A stretch of DNA of 64,000 nt from Doryteuthis pealeii (GCA_023376005.1 CM042156.1:39949382-40013381), one strand, 5' to 3'. Shown: positions 46,201 to 56,095, counted from the first letter of the stretch. The notes: generated by a model not told the origin, from the letters alone. Numbers and translations: made by a program.

Positions 46201-49200
46201 TATCAGCCGGACAGCGAGGGAGTCTATCTCCTTTATACTAGTGCTAAACCAGAAAGATTGCTTTGCATCTGAGGTGGAGCACCGCAACTATCAGAATAAA
46301 TATGTATAAGTAAAATAAGTAGAGTGGCCAATTGTCGATATCAGCTGGACAGTGAGGGAATCTATCCACTTTTCACTAGGGAAATTGTTTTGCATATGAG
46401 GGGGAGCGCTACACCTACCATCATCTCTTTAATAAACAGATCCAAACTGTGCTACTTATATGCTGAGTTAGTGAGGCTTTGGTATTGAAACTGGAACCTT
46501 CAGTTTCTGAGGCAGATGCTCTACCGACTGAGCTTAACCGGCCCCTAAACAAGTTATTTGCAAAAAATCTTGGACATCAGACAAATAATAATGAGGGTCA
46601 AACTGATACCAATTGTAGTTGGTGCACTTGGAACGGTCCCAAAAAGTTTGGAAAAAACCCCTGAAGGAACTGGGAATCAGAGGAAGAACTGAGACCATCC
46701 AGACAACTAAGTTGCTGCAATCGCCTAGAATACTCAGAAGAGTCCTGGAGACCTGAGGAGACTTGTTGTCACTCAGACTCCAGTAAAAGTCCATCAGCTA
46801 ACACTGGTGTGAAAAACTATGACTCCATAATAAACACAAGATAAAAAAAACACAAAAGACAAACCCCCAAATGCACAAAGGTAACTAAAACTCAATAATT
46901 CAATAAAAAGTAAAGTAAAATAAGTAATGTCATCAGTATGGCCTAAAGTCGGTATCAGTCTGACAACGAGGGAGTCTTTCCTCTTTTCACTAACGCTAGA
47001 CCAAGGAGATTGTTTTTGCTGTCGTCTGGGAGGCCTAAGTCAGTATCAGCCAGACAGTGAGGGAGTCTATCCCCTTTTCACTAGAGCTATGCCAAGAAGA
47101 TTGTTTTTGGTGTTTTATGCGGAGTGCAACACCTATCATAAGCTCCTCACTTTACTGCACAGATCCCTGTGCTACTCATACGCTGAGTTGGAAAGGGCTG
47201 GTATCGAACCTGGAATCTTGTGGTTCTAAGTCGGATGCTCTACCGACTGAGCTAAACCGGCCCTTAATTCAACAAAAATACCTGTTAATATTTTGATATT
47301 CTTTTTTTTACATCCCATTCAAATCCAGGACTGGTGCAAAATAATTAACTTAATACAATCCCCAATTGATATTGGACTTAAAGAGTTAACATCTTATGAT
47401 ATGTTGAAAAATAAGAATTACTAGTTTAATTATATACTTACGGGCAGTAAACAAGGGGATTGGATTGTGGGGTTATGAAAAAGGTTCCTCAGATGACAGC
47501 CTCCTTCAAGTCGGTGTGTGGTTATTTACTAAGCTAGCTTAGATGTGGCACAAGGCCAGAAATATGAGACGCCCAATGAGAATCAAACTCATTAACAATA
47601 GTCTGAGAATCTAGCTTGCTAACCATTACACCACGTGAGGTGCAAGTGGGTGTGTAAGTGAAAAATGCATTTGAAATTGGTTGATACTGAGAAGTAGAGG
47701 TCTGAATTTGGTTTTGGGGGAGAATTTTATTTTTACTTGTCTGACAGTCTTAGACGTGGTATAAAGAGAGGAAATGAGCGCTGCCAGGTAACTACTATAA
47801 AGGGAAATACTCAGTATAGCACCCTGACAATCTAATATTATGGAAAACATTATTTGTTCTTATAGGTTAAATAAGGGATTGTTCCTTACTGATACCATGT
47901 AAGTAAAGTCGTCGGGGTGGCCTAAAATCGGTATCAGCAAATCAGCGAGGGAATCTATCCTCTTTTCACTAGCGCTAGACTAAGATTATTTTAGCGTCGG
48001 AGGTGGAGCGCCACACCTACCATCCGCTCCTTAATTTACCACACAGATCCTTGTGATACTCATACGCTGAATTGGCGAGAGTGGGTATCGAACTATGAAC
48101 CTTGTGTAATACAGCACTATTTGTCACATTTGCCGGGTCAAAAGAAGGAATATTTTTCAGTTTAGGTTAACATTTTTGGGTTTATTGTCCGAATCTTTAG
48201 GATGAGGCTTGATATGTATTATTTTAATTCCGCCAAAGACAAGGACTCGGGTTAGTTCTTCTAGGGGTGTAGAAGGGGTGAGTGAATAACATTTAAAAAA
48301 AAAAAAAAAAAAAAAAAAGTTGGCTACCGTCTACGACATACCCTCACCCCCCCTGACCATCCACGTCTCCACCACAGTTTTCCCTTCATTTTTAATTTTA
48401 TCCAAGTTTGCCCTCTTGAGATTATTATTAAGCAAGCAGTAAGTACCTGTATTGCACATGGGGTGTAAAATAGTCATTAATACAAGTGACTCTAGGTCTT
48501 TAATTTTTAATAAAGTCCTGGATAATTATTTGTATTTAAAAGAGGGTGTTAATTTGTTTTTATTTACTACAGATTATATTAAATCATGAGGCACAGATGA
48601 TACTTTGGGTTCCGTTTCTGAATCTCAGATACACTTGAAAACCACAAATATATATATTTTAAATGAATATTTAATTTCAATATTTTTCAGAATTTGGTTA
48701 CACTTGCAAATCGTCGTCAAAATTAAAACGGAAACTTATTTGGTGGTGCTCCATGACAGTTTAACTAGTCTACTATGAATTAACTTTTTTGCGAATTGGG
48801 TTTGGGGATTACGGTTGTTTTTAATTACGTATTGCTTGAAAAAATTACTATACATTTAATTAACCATTAAAATTAATTATTGAATCCGACGGTAGACACA
48901 TTAGTTTCAGTTGTTTGTGTTAGTATTGCAATGTATAATTTCAATTAAACTTGGTTTAAAAAAAATTACTTTTCAATATTAAATGTATAGTAATTTAGGT
49001 TTTTTGTTGTTGTTTTTTTTTAAGCAATACGTAGTTAAAAACAACCTTAATCCCAAAACCTCTAAACTCAATTCGCAAAAAAGTTAATTCATACACTGTA
49101 ATTAAACTGTCATGGATCACCAAATAAGTTTCCGTTTTAATTTTGACGACGATTTTGCAAGTTTAACCCAGATTTTTTTTTTTAAAGCAATAGCTCTGAT

Positions 49201-50765
49201 TAATTAAAGTCTGATACGGCGAGCTATTTACGAGACACCTACCCGGTGAAAGGTGTGTTAATGCGGCAGAAAGAGGGGAACTGAGAAAGATCTATGTAGA
49301 GTAAGATTGTCTTGCGCCAATTTTTTATTTGAATGAATAGAGAGCTTGAAAATCAGAATTCAATTTGGCTTTAAAAAATATATATTTTTACAATTTTTGA
49401 ATACAGACCTCCCCACCCCCCATACAATAACAATGTCTGGGACACCCGGTATGGAACTCCGATCAATAATATCAGAGACAAGCAGCACGGTGTGTACGTA
49501 GGGGAGAGGGGGATCCATTTCACGGTTACGGCACACAAATAATAAAGAAAGTAGGCTAGTAGTATCTCTTGTTTTTGACAATACTTTTAAATAATTAATT
49601 TTAATATTCACAGGGATTCATTATTTTTGTATTATGTTTTTACACTAACAAACTGCAACGTTGATAAAAATAAAAATACCTCCTTATCACAAAAATGATA
49701 ATACGTAAATAAAATAAATAAATATAAATGTGAGATACCCAAGCAGTTTAACAGCCAGACAGTAGGATTTATATTTGATAAACTATAAATTGAATAATCC
49801 AATCCTAAAACGTATTTGTGGTTGTAAAAAGAAAAAGGAATACACATTGAAGAAAAAAAAAAAAAACAAGTAAGAATAAAATGAATGGGAAATAATTTAC
49901 AACAGAATAAAAATAACAAATAAATTTACAACTAAAAAAATAGAATGAAATAAAAACAAAACAAAACAAAAAACCTAACAAAATAAAATAAGTTTTATTC
50001 TTATGAATTGTTAGATAAAATATTTTTAAACTAAAAATAAACGACTGAAATTTTTTTCTTTTTTAATTATGCATAATTGTTCAATACTGTTACAGTGTTT
50101 AATGTTTATTATTGATAAATTTTACAATATTGTTCATGTTTATTTTGCAGAAAAATTACAAAAATAAAGTAAAAAACAAAACAATACAAAAAACACAAAT
50201 ATTTTATAGCAGTTAATATTTTAATCTTAGTAAATTCTATTTTAAAAACTTTATTTCGATATTAAGCTACGTTGTTATTGTTATACAAAATTAAATTGAA
50301 TTTTAAGTTTAAATACTACAGTTTTATTTACCCTAAAAATATTGAAGTATTTACAACATTAAAATGAAAAACGTCCTCCGTCAAATAATAATTGAATAAA
50401 AAACACAAATTAAATGTCCCAGAAAAATAAAATAAATGTTAATTAATGACAAAATAACCAGATTAAAAAAACTAAGAATGAAAAATAAATTAAAAATACG
50501 TAAAAATAAACTACAACTGAATTTTGACAATAAGAAAAAAACAACGACAAAAAAAAAAAAAGAACATACAAAAGAAAAATCTTTTAAGGTCTTTCTGTTA
50601 TTTTTTCTCTTTTGTTTTTCTTACCATAGATCTGTGCCGAAGGTGCACCCAGTTGACAATTAGCAGCAGAGAGACGATAAATGCAAAAGCAATGAAAAGT
50701 CGAAGCCGGTATCTTCCTCGAAAGTAAGACATGACCATACGGAAAAACAATGAACGACTGGACAT
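35750..50765 (-). CDS. METTL24-like membrane-anchored methyltransferase (whole gene, six coding exons)
   Basis: The six exons (50765-50625, 42324-42260, 39356-39228, 38186-38112, 37014-36876 and 36049-35750) total 849 bases: 282 residues plus stop. Every junction is GT/AG with compatible phase. The protein starts with a short basic cytoplasmic tail and one hydrophobic segment (about residues 23-40), making it type II-like. The Methyltransf_22 domain follows: GDGGW, then CLVYSFGIGSD (cofactor-binding strand region), CEVHSFDPT, the LGH string, and LKLDIEMWEW in the late core. Human METTL24 is longer (over 350 residues), mainly in its N-terminal part. The family is presumed to be secretory-pathway S-adenosylmethionine-dependent methyltransferases, and the substrate is not known. 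The first two introns hold the right arm of the inverted duplication. Confidence 0.88.
36050..36327. other. Intron 5 sequence, purine-rich
   Basis: It includes a G/A-rich stretch at 36160-36280. No repeat family was recognised. Confidence 0.5.
36328..36829. mobile_element. ~500-bp palindromic MITE in intron 5
   Basis: The outer repeats AAATTTGGGCTGACTTCTG and CAGAAGTCAACCGAAATTT continue inward through AAAATTAAAACGGAAAG and CTTTCCGTTTTAATTTT to an AT-rich centre. The inner sequence is shared with the element at 48691-49172. Confidence 0.88.
36876..37014 (-). CDS. METTL24-like exon 5
   Basis: Acceptor TTTTGTTTCAG and donor CAG/GTAAACAG. The first base completes a Thr codon from exon 4, and the exon ends in phase 0. 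It encodes 46 residues from LNDAQLKKI through FHPIGLCDQD to IRKTLGHLQ. The aromatic/HP string and the LGH before the acidic core motif are characteristic of the family. Confidence 0.9.
37149..37650 (+). mobile_element. LTR-like repeat with a palindromic TATA box
   Basis: CTGTTGGATTA occurs at both ends (about 37148 and 37629). TTGGCCAATGAGAGACGAAGA through ATCAATTGCTGG matches the arm repeats at 40210-40300. CTCACTA and TAGTGAG (37497-37514) form a perfect palindrome enclosing the TATA-type string. A solo LTR is plausible, but the ends are not proved. Confidence 0.5.
37705..37800 (+). mobile_element. tRNA-like SINE fragment
   Basis: ACATGGCATAACGGATATAGG resembles an A box and CAGGTTCAATTCTGAC a B box. 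There is no closing acceptor stem. Confidence 0.45.
38112..38186 (-). CDS. METTL24-like exon 4
   Basis: 75 bases with acceptor CTTTTCAG and donor GTAAGTAAG. The first base completes a Gly codon and the last two open a Thr codon. It encodes IGSDSSFDLQVHKK and FNCEVHSFDP, including the acidic SFDP that follows the second strand of the fold. Confidence 0.9.
38277..38420. repeat. 32-bp tandem repeat, about 4.5 copies
   Basis: The unit GAAGGATCTACAGAAATGG plus TGTAAACAGTTAC is repeated with few changes. It lies in intron 3. Confidence 0.95.
38421..38808. other. Intron 3 sequence
   Basis: 38423-38465 is a family A SINE 3' scrap on the minus strand. 38590-38790 has open frames on both strands but no splice-bounded exon. 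Confidence 0.4.
38809..39043 (+). mobile_element. Mariner transposase helix-turn-helix fossil
   Basis: The plus strand encodes FLVQLGKTPSEG, then QQKVYGDEMMSR, then VFEWCKRFKEG, the N-terminal DNA-binding part of mariner transposases. A stop precedes it and the catalytic domain is missing. It lies antisense in intron 3 of the METTL24-like gene. Confidence 0.85.
39110..39165. repeat. Short repeat with GCCGCC hairpin
   Basis: GGAGCTAGCTTAATTGCCGCC followed by CAATAA and GGCGGC forms a perfect six-pair hairpin. The same sequence, slightly diverged, is at 57312-57360. Confidence 0.7.
39228..39356 (-). CDS. METTL24-like exon 3
   Basis: 129 bases with acceptor TTTTGCAG and donor GG/GTAAGAT. The first base completes an Asn codon from exon 2. 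It encodes FMNTVTFHCKN, then GDGGWNVCADP, then PCLVYSF. GDGGW followed by Cys and the CLVYSFG strand are hallmarks of Methyltransf_22. Confidence 0.92.
40120..40560 (+). repeat. LTR-like repeat, arm copy
   Basis: It shares TTGGCCAATGAGAGACGAAGA through AACTGGATGCTGTGAACAAC with 37200-37440. GTGTTATATAGC near 40462 could be a TATA-type box. Confidence 0.45.
40561..41160. repeat. Arm repeat unit, with R600-end insertion
   Basis: First of two units matching the doublet at 7439-8640. 40920-41010 carries the R600-type end TTTACGGCATATCAACCTC. Confidence 0.55.
41161..41215. repeat. (TA)n microsatellite present in one arm only
   Basis: About 27 TA units, absent at the corresponding left-arm position near 7735. 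Confidence 0.95.
41736..42094. mobile_element. GGTAAT-family MITE in intron 2
   Basis: It begins GGTAATCTTGAACTTTAAATG and ends CACTTAAAGTTCAAGATTACC. The flanks GGTCTTTT and ACTCTTTT share six of eight bases, consistent with an old 8-bp target duplication. It corresponds to 6797-7161. Confidence 0.85.
42260..42324 (-). CDS. METTL24-like exon 2
   Basis: 65 bases with acceptor TATTTCTTTCCAG and donor AA/GTAAGTTT. It joins exon 1 in phase 0. It encodes SLPTKEKMDSMSHSELVDIYH plus two bases of an Asn codon completed by exon 3. It is the stem region between the membrane anchor and the catalytic domain, and its left-arm copy is broken. Confidence 0.85.
42425..42530 (+). mobile_element. Family A SINE, internally deleted
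   Basis: The head part (TTGGTAGAATGTCTGACTAGG) is joined to the 3' end (GATACCGCCTTTAGGCCATCC). Arm partner of 6290-6445. Confidence 0.6.
42600..43100 (-). mobile_element. R600-family repeat, arm copy
   Basis: Ordered family segments from GGACCCTAACAGGTACTAC to CCCTCTGCAGAGG, the reverse complement of 5690-6260. Confidence 0.75.
43135..43310. repeat. Polypurine tract
   Basis: Pure A/G for about 175 bases. Arm partner of the polypyrimidine tract at 5430-5680, but about 75 bases shorter. Confidence 0.95.
43440..43505 (-). mobile_element. Family A SINE head fragment
   Basis: Inverted match of 5235-5290 (AGTTCAGACACTCTACCAATT). Confidence 0.6.
43675..43950 (-). mobile_element. SINE-like repeat, family D
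   Basis: Arm partner of 4795-5075, with TTGTAGAAGAACAGTAGTGG and CATTACTCCCAGGTCCACTC. Confidence 0.6.
44400..44950. repeat. GC-richer block, arm partner of 3800-4310
   Basis: It lies in intron 1 of the METTL24-like gene. A frame of 170 codons on the minus strand is not preserved in the left arm, and no domain is recognisable. Confidence 0.4.
45232..46063. mobile_element. Mariner-like TIR element carrying a LINE 3' fragment
   Basis: The termini CAGGGTGGTCCGAAAGTCTTG and CTTTCGGACCACCCTG are flanked by TA. 45690-46020 is LINE 3' sequence in plus orientation. The ends match the smaller MITE at 33732-34243. Confidence 0.8.
46160..46545 (-). mobile_element. Family A SINE with duplicated 3' half
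   Basis: Two copies of the family's 3' part, with one head ending CCGACTGAGCTTAACCGGCC. Partner of 2182-2570. Confidence 0.8.
46905..47265 (-). mobile_element. Family A SINE with an extra 3' segment
   Basis: Head CTACCGACTGAGCTAAACCGG near 47250. The 3' part occurs at 46922-47018 and again from about 47030, a duplication absent from the left-arm copy. Confidence 0.85.
47545..47640 (-). mobile_element. tRNA-like SINE head fragment
   Basis: GCTTGCTAACCATTACACCAC is an inverted A box. Partner of 1165-1270. Confidence 0.5.
47895..48110 (-). mobile_element. Family A SINE
   Basis: 3' end GTCGTCGGGGTGGCCTAAAAT, with a middle part near GAGGTGGAGCGCCACACC. The head is degenerate. Partner of 640-905. 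Confidence 0.8.
48691..49172. mobile_element. ~480-bp palindromic MITE
   Basis: The terminal repeats run GCAAATCGTCGTCAAAATTAA inward and return as TTAATTTTGACGACGATTTTG. The centre is AT-rich. It straddles the right end of the inverted duplication; its left-arm copy is cut at base 1. Confidence 0.85.
49173..50624. other. Intron 1 and AT-rich sequence
   Basis: Mostly A/T homopolymer-rich DNA with no repeat family recognised. 49200-49300 is slightly GC-richer (GAGACACCTACCCGGTGAAAG) but unassigned. Confidence 0.5.
50625..50765 (-). CDS. METTL24-like exon 1 (start and membrane anchor)
   Basis: The ATG at 50765-50763 has an A at -3 and an in-frame TGA upstream. The 47 codons run from MSSRSLFFRM through basic FRGRYRLR to the hydrophobic segment LFIAFAFIVSLLLIVNWV and end HLRHRSM at a GTAAGAA donor, phase 0. 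The positive residues before the hydrophobic stretch predict a signal anchor with the catalytic domain in the lumen or outside the cell. Assignment to this gene rests on strand, phase and the expected topology of the family. Confidence 0.75.
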
Positions 50766-51694
50766 GTTTCTCCATAACAGCGACCGAAGCCGATTTCTTC
50801 AGTCAATCAATGGGGGAAAAAACGGCTTCTTGTTATTTTTGTCAATGGATGCAGGTGCTAGTTTACGGCACATTGTCGTAAAAACAACACTTCTTTCTAA
50901 TCACTTAAATAACGACAGCACAACATTTTTTTTTAAAGTAAAAAAATAGGAGTGGAAGACTGTGTTGCGTCAGTCTTGCAAGTAATTAGGATATGACGGC
51001 CTGCTAAAAAAAATCCCAGCTTTCTAAATTATGCCTTTCAGCTGCAATCGAACACCGAAAAATAACAAATAAATAAATAAATAAACGTAACTCTAACCTT
51101 TAAACCCAGGAAACGTGTTTAAGTGTTATAAGACAACAAAACAAATTAACGTTATTTCATTTTCTCCACTGGTTTTTTTTTCTCGTTTAATACTACGAAC
51201 GCAACTTATTTAAAGTTTTTGACAACATTAACGCTACACACTTAACGTTTACTGGTAAAAATAAACATTTTATTTAAAAATAAAAATAAAAGTAAAACTT
51301 CTATGTTGCCGGCATTTTTACGTTCATCAGACAAATAATAAGTGGAGAAAAATACATTTCTCTCGCTTGCCGACAAAAAGTTTTACGATAAGGCGATAGC
51401 CTTCCTTAACTAACTTATTACATAAAACAGCACCTTAATTACCAGTTTCTGAAACTAAGCATGACTTGTATCGTAATTTTTACATGTTTTTTTTTTCCAT
51501 TTTTTTTTTTTTTCATTTTTTTCATTTCTTTTATTTACCATCAAATCTCTAATAATAAATGCTAGGTATACTCACTTTCGCGCACCTGCTACTGAGGGTG
51601 ATCACAGGAAATTCTTCTAAAAATCAAATAAAATAAAGTAACAATCCGATTTTAATAAAACTTTCTGTATATGAAGTAATAAAAGACGAACTTT
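50766..51694. other. Upstream region of the METTL24-like gene
   Basis: The upstream portion 50766-51000 is somewhat less AT-rich and presumably holds the 5' untranslated region and promoter. No TATA box or other element could be assigned. Confidence 0.35.
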
Positions 51695-52775
51695 TATTGT
51701 AAATATTAGCTATACCCAAAATTCGTCTACTACAGTTTTTTAAAAAACTAATTAAAATGAATTAAATCTATTATCTATGGTCAAACTTTTGTCTAAAATG
51801 ATAAGTAGTAACATAATGACCATCATTAAAAAAAAAAAAATATATCATTACATATGCAATTTATTTTTAATATATTTAAAACGATTTTTTGTCAATTTGG
51901 ATCCGTTCGGCCATTTTGGCTCTTTTTAAATGGCTTGTAATGGCTTGTTACAAATTTAATGTAACATTCGCGATTGCAAAAAATGTTACCAAAAATCAGG
52001 GAATTATCCGATTTTAATGAAATTTTCAGTATTGATTTATCAATTAATGAATTTTATAATGCATCAGTTATTTTATTTCAAAACTTTAATTAAATATTTT
52101 TACTATGAAAAATTAATATATAAAATTCATTTAAAATAAAAATATTCTGATGTAAATTTTAAAATGTTATATTTTTAGATTTTAGAAATAAATGTCTATT
52201 TAATGCAAACCTTATTTTAGTCAAACAAAGTATACGTTTTGAAGAAAAACTCTATTGAAAATTTAGCCCCCCCCCGCTTTTAAGAAGAAAAACTATCGAT
52301 GTATATTTTTTTCTTTTATAAGATAATAGCCAATTAAATAATTATCGAAATGAGTAAAAAAGAAATCTCCAAAAAATTATTATTTTTTTTTTTTACATTT
52401 TATTTTCCGATTATCGGTACTTATTTTCTTATAAAATATTCCCCTTGAAATTTTTTTTTCAATTTACAACTTCGGTCTTTTATCATTTTTATTTATACTG
52501 TAATTAGTATCAAACAAGGAACAACTTGTCGAGATTTTACATCCAAAAAATAAGGGGGTGGGGTGGGGGGCAAAATTAAGTAACTCAAAAAAAATGAGAA
52601 AGTTTATGAAATAAAATAAATAATGCATTATAAATTCATTCGTTTATAAATCAACACTCAAAATTTTATTAAAATCCGATAATTCCCTGTTTTTGGTAAA
52701 TTATTTTCTGTAGTCCCCATTAATTTTGTCAAAAACGGATTTTAGGCTAATTTTGGGTATACCTATTGTAAATAA
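51695..52775. repeat. ~1.1-kb foldback (inverted arms of ~400 bp)
   Basis: GCTATACCCAAAATTCGTC and, inverted, GCTAATTTTGGGTATACC bound it. AATCAGGGAATTATCCGATTT pairs with AATCCGATAATTCCCTGTTTT. No coding frame is visible. Confidence 0.8.
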
Positions 52776-53529
52776 ATGTTTACTAAATTGAAAAGGCTAA
52801 TAATTTTTTTCGTTAGTTTTTGTTTCGCCTATTGATCCCCGTATAAATATCTTGGTAATTTTTTTTTCTGTATGAAAATAAATTTTACATTTTTGGAAAG
52901 ATAATTCAATGATAATTCAATATGTAAAAAATAAATAAATCGATACTAGAACAGGTTTGGTAATAGGGCGTCTTAAACCTTGAAACTGAAGTCTCGTAAA
53001 TAAAGAAAAAAATGTGTATTTTTTTTTCTAAATTGTTAGATTATTTTCTAAGGAATTTTATATTAAAAGTTCCTGTTGTCTACTTTTTTTTTTTTTTTAA
53101 GAGATTTTTAAAAATTTGTAAAATGTAAAATGAATACTTTTGTTTAGTGTATAGCAAAATCGTATTTATTTAATTAAAGAAAATATTATAAAAATAATTA
53201 GCTAAAAATAATGAATAATATTGTTCAGTCTTTATAAAAAATGTATTAAAAATAATGTTTGAATTAAAAATTGTCGTAATTTTTATTAATTGAAGTATGT
53301 AGGGGACATAATATTCTATTCTTTTTCTTTTTTTTTTTTTTTAAACTGTTGTTATTTCTGCTGCTACTGTAAATAATTTCAAATAAGTTAAAATCCGTGA
53401 CACCTGTATTGCTCAAACAGTGTTTGTTTGAAGAAATTAATTATTTTTGAAATCAACAATAAAAAGAATTAAAAAAATTATTATATGTATAATCTTCCAT
53501 AGAAAATTAGTCGGGTCTAATTGTTCGCG
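52776..53529. other. AT-rich, nothing recognised
   Basis: Homopolymer T and A runs; no gene. Confidence 0.5.
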
Positions 53530-54842
53530 TCAAGATGCGATAACTATGTCAACAAAGATTAAGAATTTACGGGAATTTAATTTAAAATGCAAAAATTTAG
53601 GTTATATGTAAGAGAAATTTGTTTTTTTCTTTTTTATAACACATAAACTTGGAATTGTTCTTTTAAACGTAAAAGAAAACATTAAAAAGTTAATTTTCAA
53701 TTTTTTATTGACGTTTTAAAATATTTTAAACAATTTCCGCAAGTATGAAAAGTCCGAAAAGTATTGATCAGACCTAATAAATGCAAATGTCAGTGTGTCA
53801 CATTTTTCAACTTGACTCCTAAGGCCAACATATCATACCATTTTGGAATTAGGCGGATTCCGTTAGCAAATTAAAAAAACAACCCAGGCCGAATCCGGGC
53901 CTGCTATGGACCTCCAATTTGCCATGTCAAATTTACCCCCCCCCCTATATATAACACAATGAAACTTGAATAAAAGTTGATATTATCTTCAAGATTTTTG
54001 AACCATTCAAAAGAAGAAACATTAGAAAAAACTCCTGAGGATTAAAAAAAAATATTTCAGTTTATAGAAATAATGAAAATTATGAACAAAAACAAAGTTT
54101 ACATTTTCGCACCGTTAAATCAATTGAAATTTAACGTAGCCAAAAACAAATTATGACTACCGGCTTTTAAAAAAAATTCTAAGAAAAATCAACTAACTGT
54201 CAGAATTTCACGAAAATTTCAGTAATTACTTACCTTTTGATGAAATTATGTTTGAAATAGGTTTTTCCTAAAATATATAAAGGGAAATATTTTTTTACGA
54301 GGTCTCCCCCTCCCCCTATTTTATTTAATGAAATCTGAAAAATTGAACCGATAAAAAACGATTTTTAATTTTTTTCTATAAAGATAAGAGTCTGAATCAT
54401 TATATCAGAAGACTTTTATAAGTTTCTATGCGGGATTTTTTTTAGTAAAAGAACCATAAATACAGAATTTTGCTAAAAATGTCAATATTATAACATTTTT
54501 TAGCACAATTTAGCAGTAGTCATGAGGGTAAATTTGACACGACAGATTGGAGGTCAATATGACCCGCAATCCTCAGATTTTGGATTCTCAACGGCTAGAG
54601 ATGTGCAAAACACGATCTTTTAATACGCGCGAAGATTGTTAAAAGATATTTTAAAACGTCAATAAAAAAATGAAAATTAACTTTTTGATGTTTTCTTTTA
54701 CGTTTAATATAAAGAACAATTCCAAATGTATGTGTTATAAAAAAGAAAAAAACACATTTCTCTTACATAAAACCTAAATTTTTGCATTTTAAAGTAAATT
54801 CACGTAAATTCTTAATCTTTGTTGACACGGTTATCGCACACC
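53530..54842. repeat. ~1.3-kb foldback (inverted arms of ~300-400 bp)
   Basis: CGATAACTATGTCAACAAAGA at the left end and TCTTTGTTGACACGGTTATCG at the right are inverted. AAATTTAGGTTATATGTAAGA and TCTTACATAAAACCTAAATTT pair further in, and GACCTCCAATTTGCC pairs with GATTGGAGGTC near the centre. Confidence 0.8.
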
Positions 54843-54879
54843 AGTAATTTCAATTATTTGTCGGAATTATTGAGTAGCA

Positions 54880-55035
54880 CAGATTGGGTAATCTGATCTG
54901 CGCAGTAAAGTAATGAGCTGACAGTAGGGGTGGCGCTCCACCTCTAAAAAATCTCCCTGGTCCAGCGCTAGCGAAAAGGGGATAGACTCCTCGCTGTCCG
55001 GCTGATACCGACAATAGGTCCCTCCACCAACGTTA
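54880..55035 (+). mobile_element. Family A SINE, 3' half
   Basis: GATCTGCGCAGTAAAGTAATG to GCTGATACCGACAATAGG, without a head. Confidence 0.8.
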
Positions 55036-55039
55036 CTTA

Positions 55040-55340
55040 CTTATTGATATGAGGCTTGATAATTTGTATTATTTAGATTTTTCGAACTGTTGTCCTCATC
55101 TTTATTGTTATATATACAGCATTTCGGCGCCTTAACGTTAAGCAAGGCCCGGAGAGGGGTAAAGCGGAGAGGAGAGTAGCCTCGACAGCAAATAGAGCCA
55201 GAAAGAGGGAGAAAAGACAGCAGCTCCAGAAAGCATTACAGTTTGTGTGCAGTCATTCCACCAAAGACTTACAATCAGGAATTGGCCTGTACACTCACTT
55301 GCGCAGATGCAGATAATTTATTTATTAATTTTATTTTTTG
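55040..55340 (+). mobile_element. LINE ORF C-terminal remnant preceded by dispersed repeat
   Basis: 55050-55135 is the ATATACAGCATTTCGG repeat. At 55239-55317 the plus strand encodes FVCSHSTKD, then GIGLYTHLRRCR and a stop, the usual zinc-finger-like C terminus of RTE/CR1-type LINE proteins. A (CTAT)n run (55359-55388) follows as a probable tail. Confidence 0.55.
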
Positions 55341-55358
55341 GGACACTACGCCATCGTC

Positions 55359-55389
<31 letters not shown>

Positions 55390-55479
55390 ATGTCATTACC
55401 AATAGCCTACAACTAAAAATTTCTACGCTTGTATTGAAATCGTTTTCTATAGATGAGATGCAAACCTGTGAACTGGTTT

Positions 55480-56095
55480 ACTAATTTCAACCGCCCTGTC
55501 GGTGGGGCGTTAGAATACACCGACTGCCCCACTGCAGAGGGGTAAGACTACCCAAATGGGGTCACCTGTTGGTCGTAGTTGGCGACCTGTGATGCTTAAG
55601 AATGGAACCCGGGTGGTTGAGCAGTCCATGACATGCAACACTCCACTTTGGCCTTTACTTGGGGCAGACAGGCGGTCAGAGAGGTCCCCTCAGATCAATC
55701 GGCTGGCCATGTCAAGCCCTAGCACCTATATGATTGTCCCAACCCTATTGCCCCTATGGCAAGCCCCAACCCTTTTTATCATATATGTGCTATAAGGCAG
55801 GGACTTGAGGGTTTACATGTCCTAGGAATGACGTTAAACTCTATCTGATGGTGAAGTTCCAGTTCTGGAGGTTTGGGGAATGTGGTGCACCCCTTCATCA
55901 CCATTGCTCCAGGTTCACTCTGACCCGGAGTGGTAGTACCTGTTAGGGATTCATTTATGGGTTTAATAGAAAACGTGTTTATAAAAAATTGAGTATCCAT
56001 TAAGAAAGAATTTATTTCAAAACTTTGTTAGCATTAAATGACCCACTGAGGTTGATATGCCGTAAACCAAACCAAACCAAACCAAACCAAACTAA
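55480..56095 (+). mobile_element. R600-family repeat, most complete copy
   Basis: It starts near CGCCCTGTCGGTGGGGCGTT, includes CCCAACCCTATTGCCCCTATG and TGGTAGTACCTGTTAGGG, and ends GGTTGATATGCCGTAA followed by (AACCA)5. Confidence 0.85.

Larger units (their letters stand above)
40002..48801. repeat. Right arm of the ~8.8-kb inverted duplication
   Basis: It is the inverted counterpart of 1-8900. This copy carries METTL24-like exon 2 intact. It differs from the left arm by an added TA microsatellite (41161-41215), an extra SINE 3' segment (46922-47020) and a better preserved TIR element. Confidence 0.9.
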
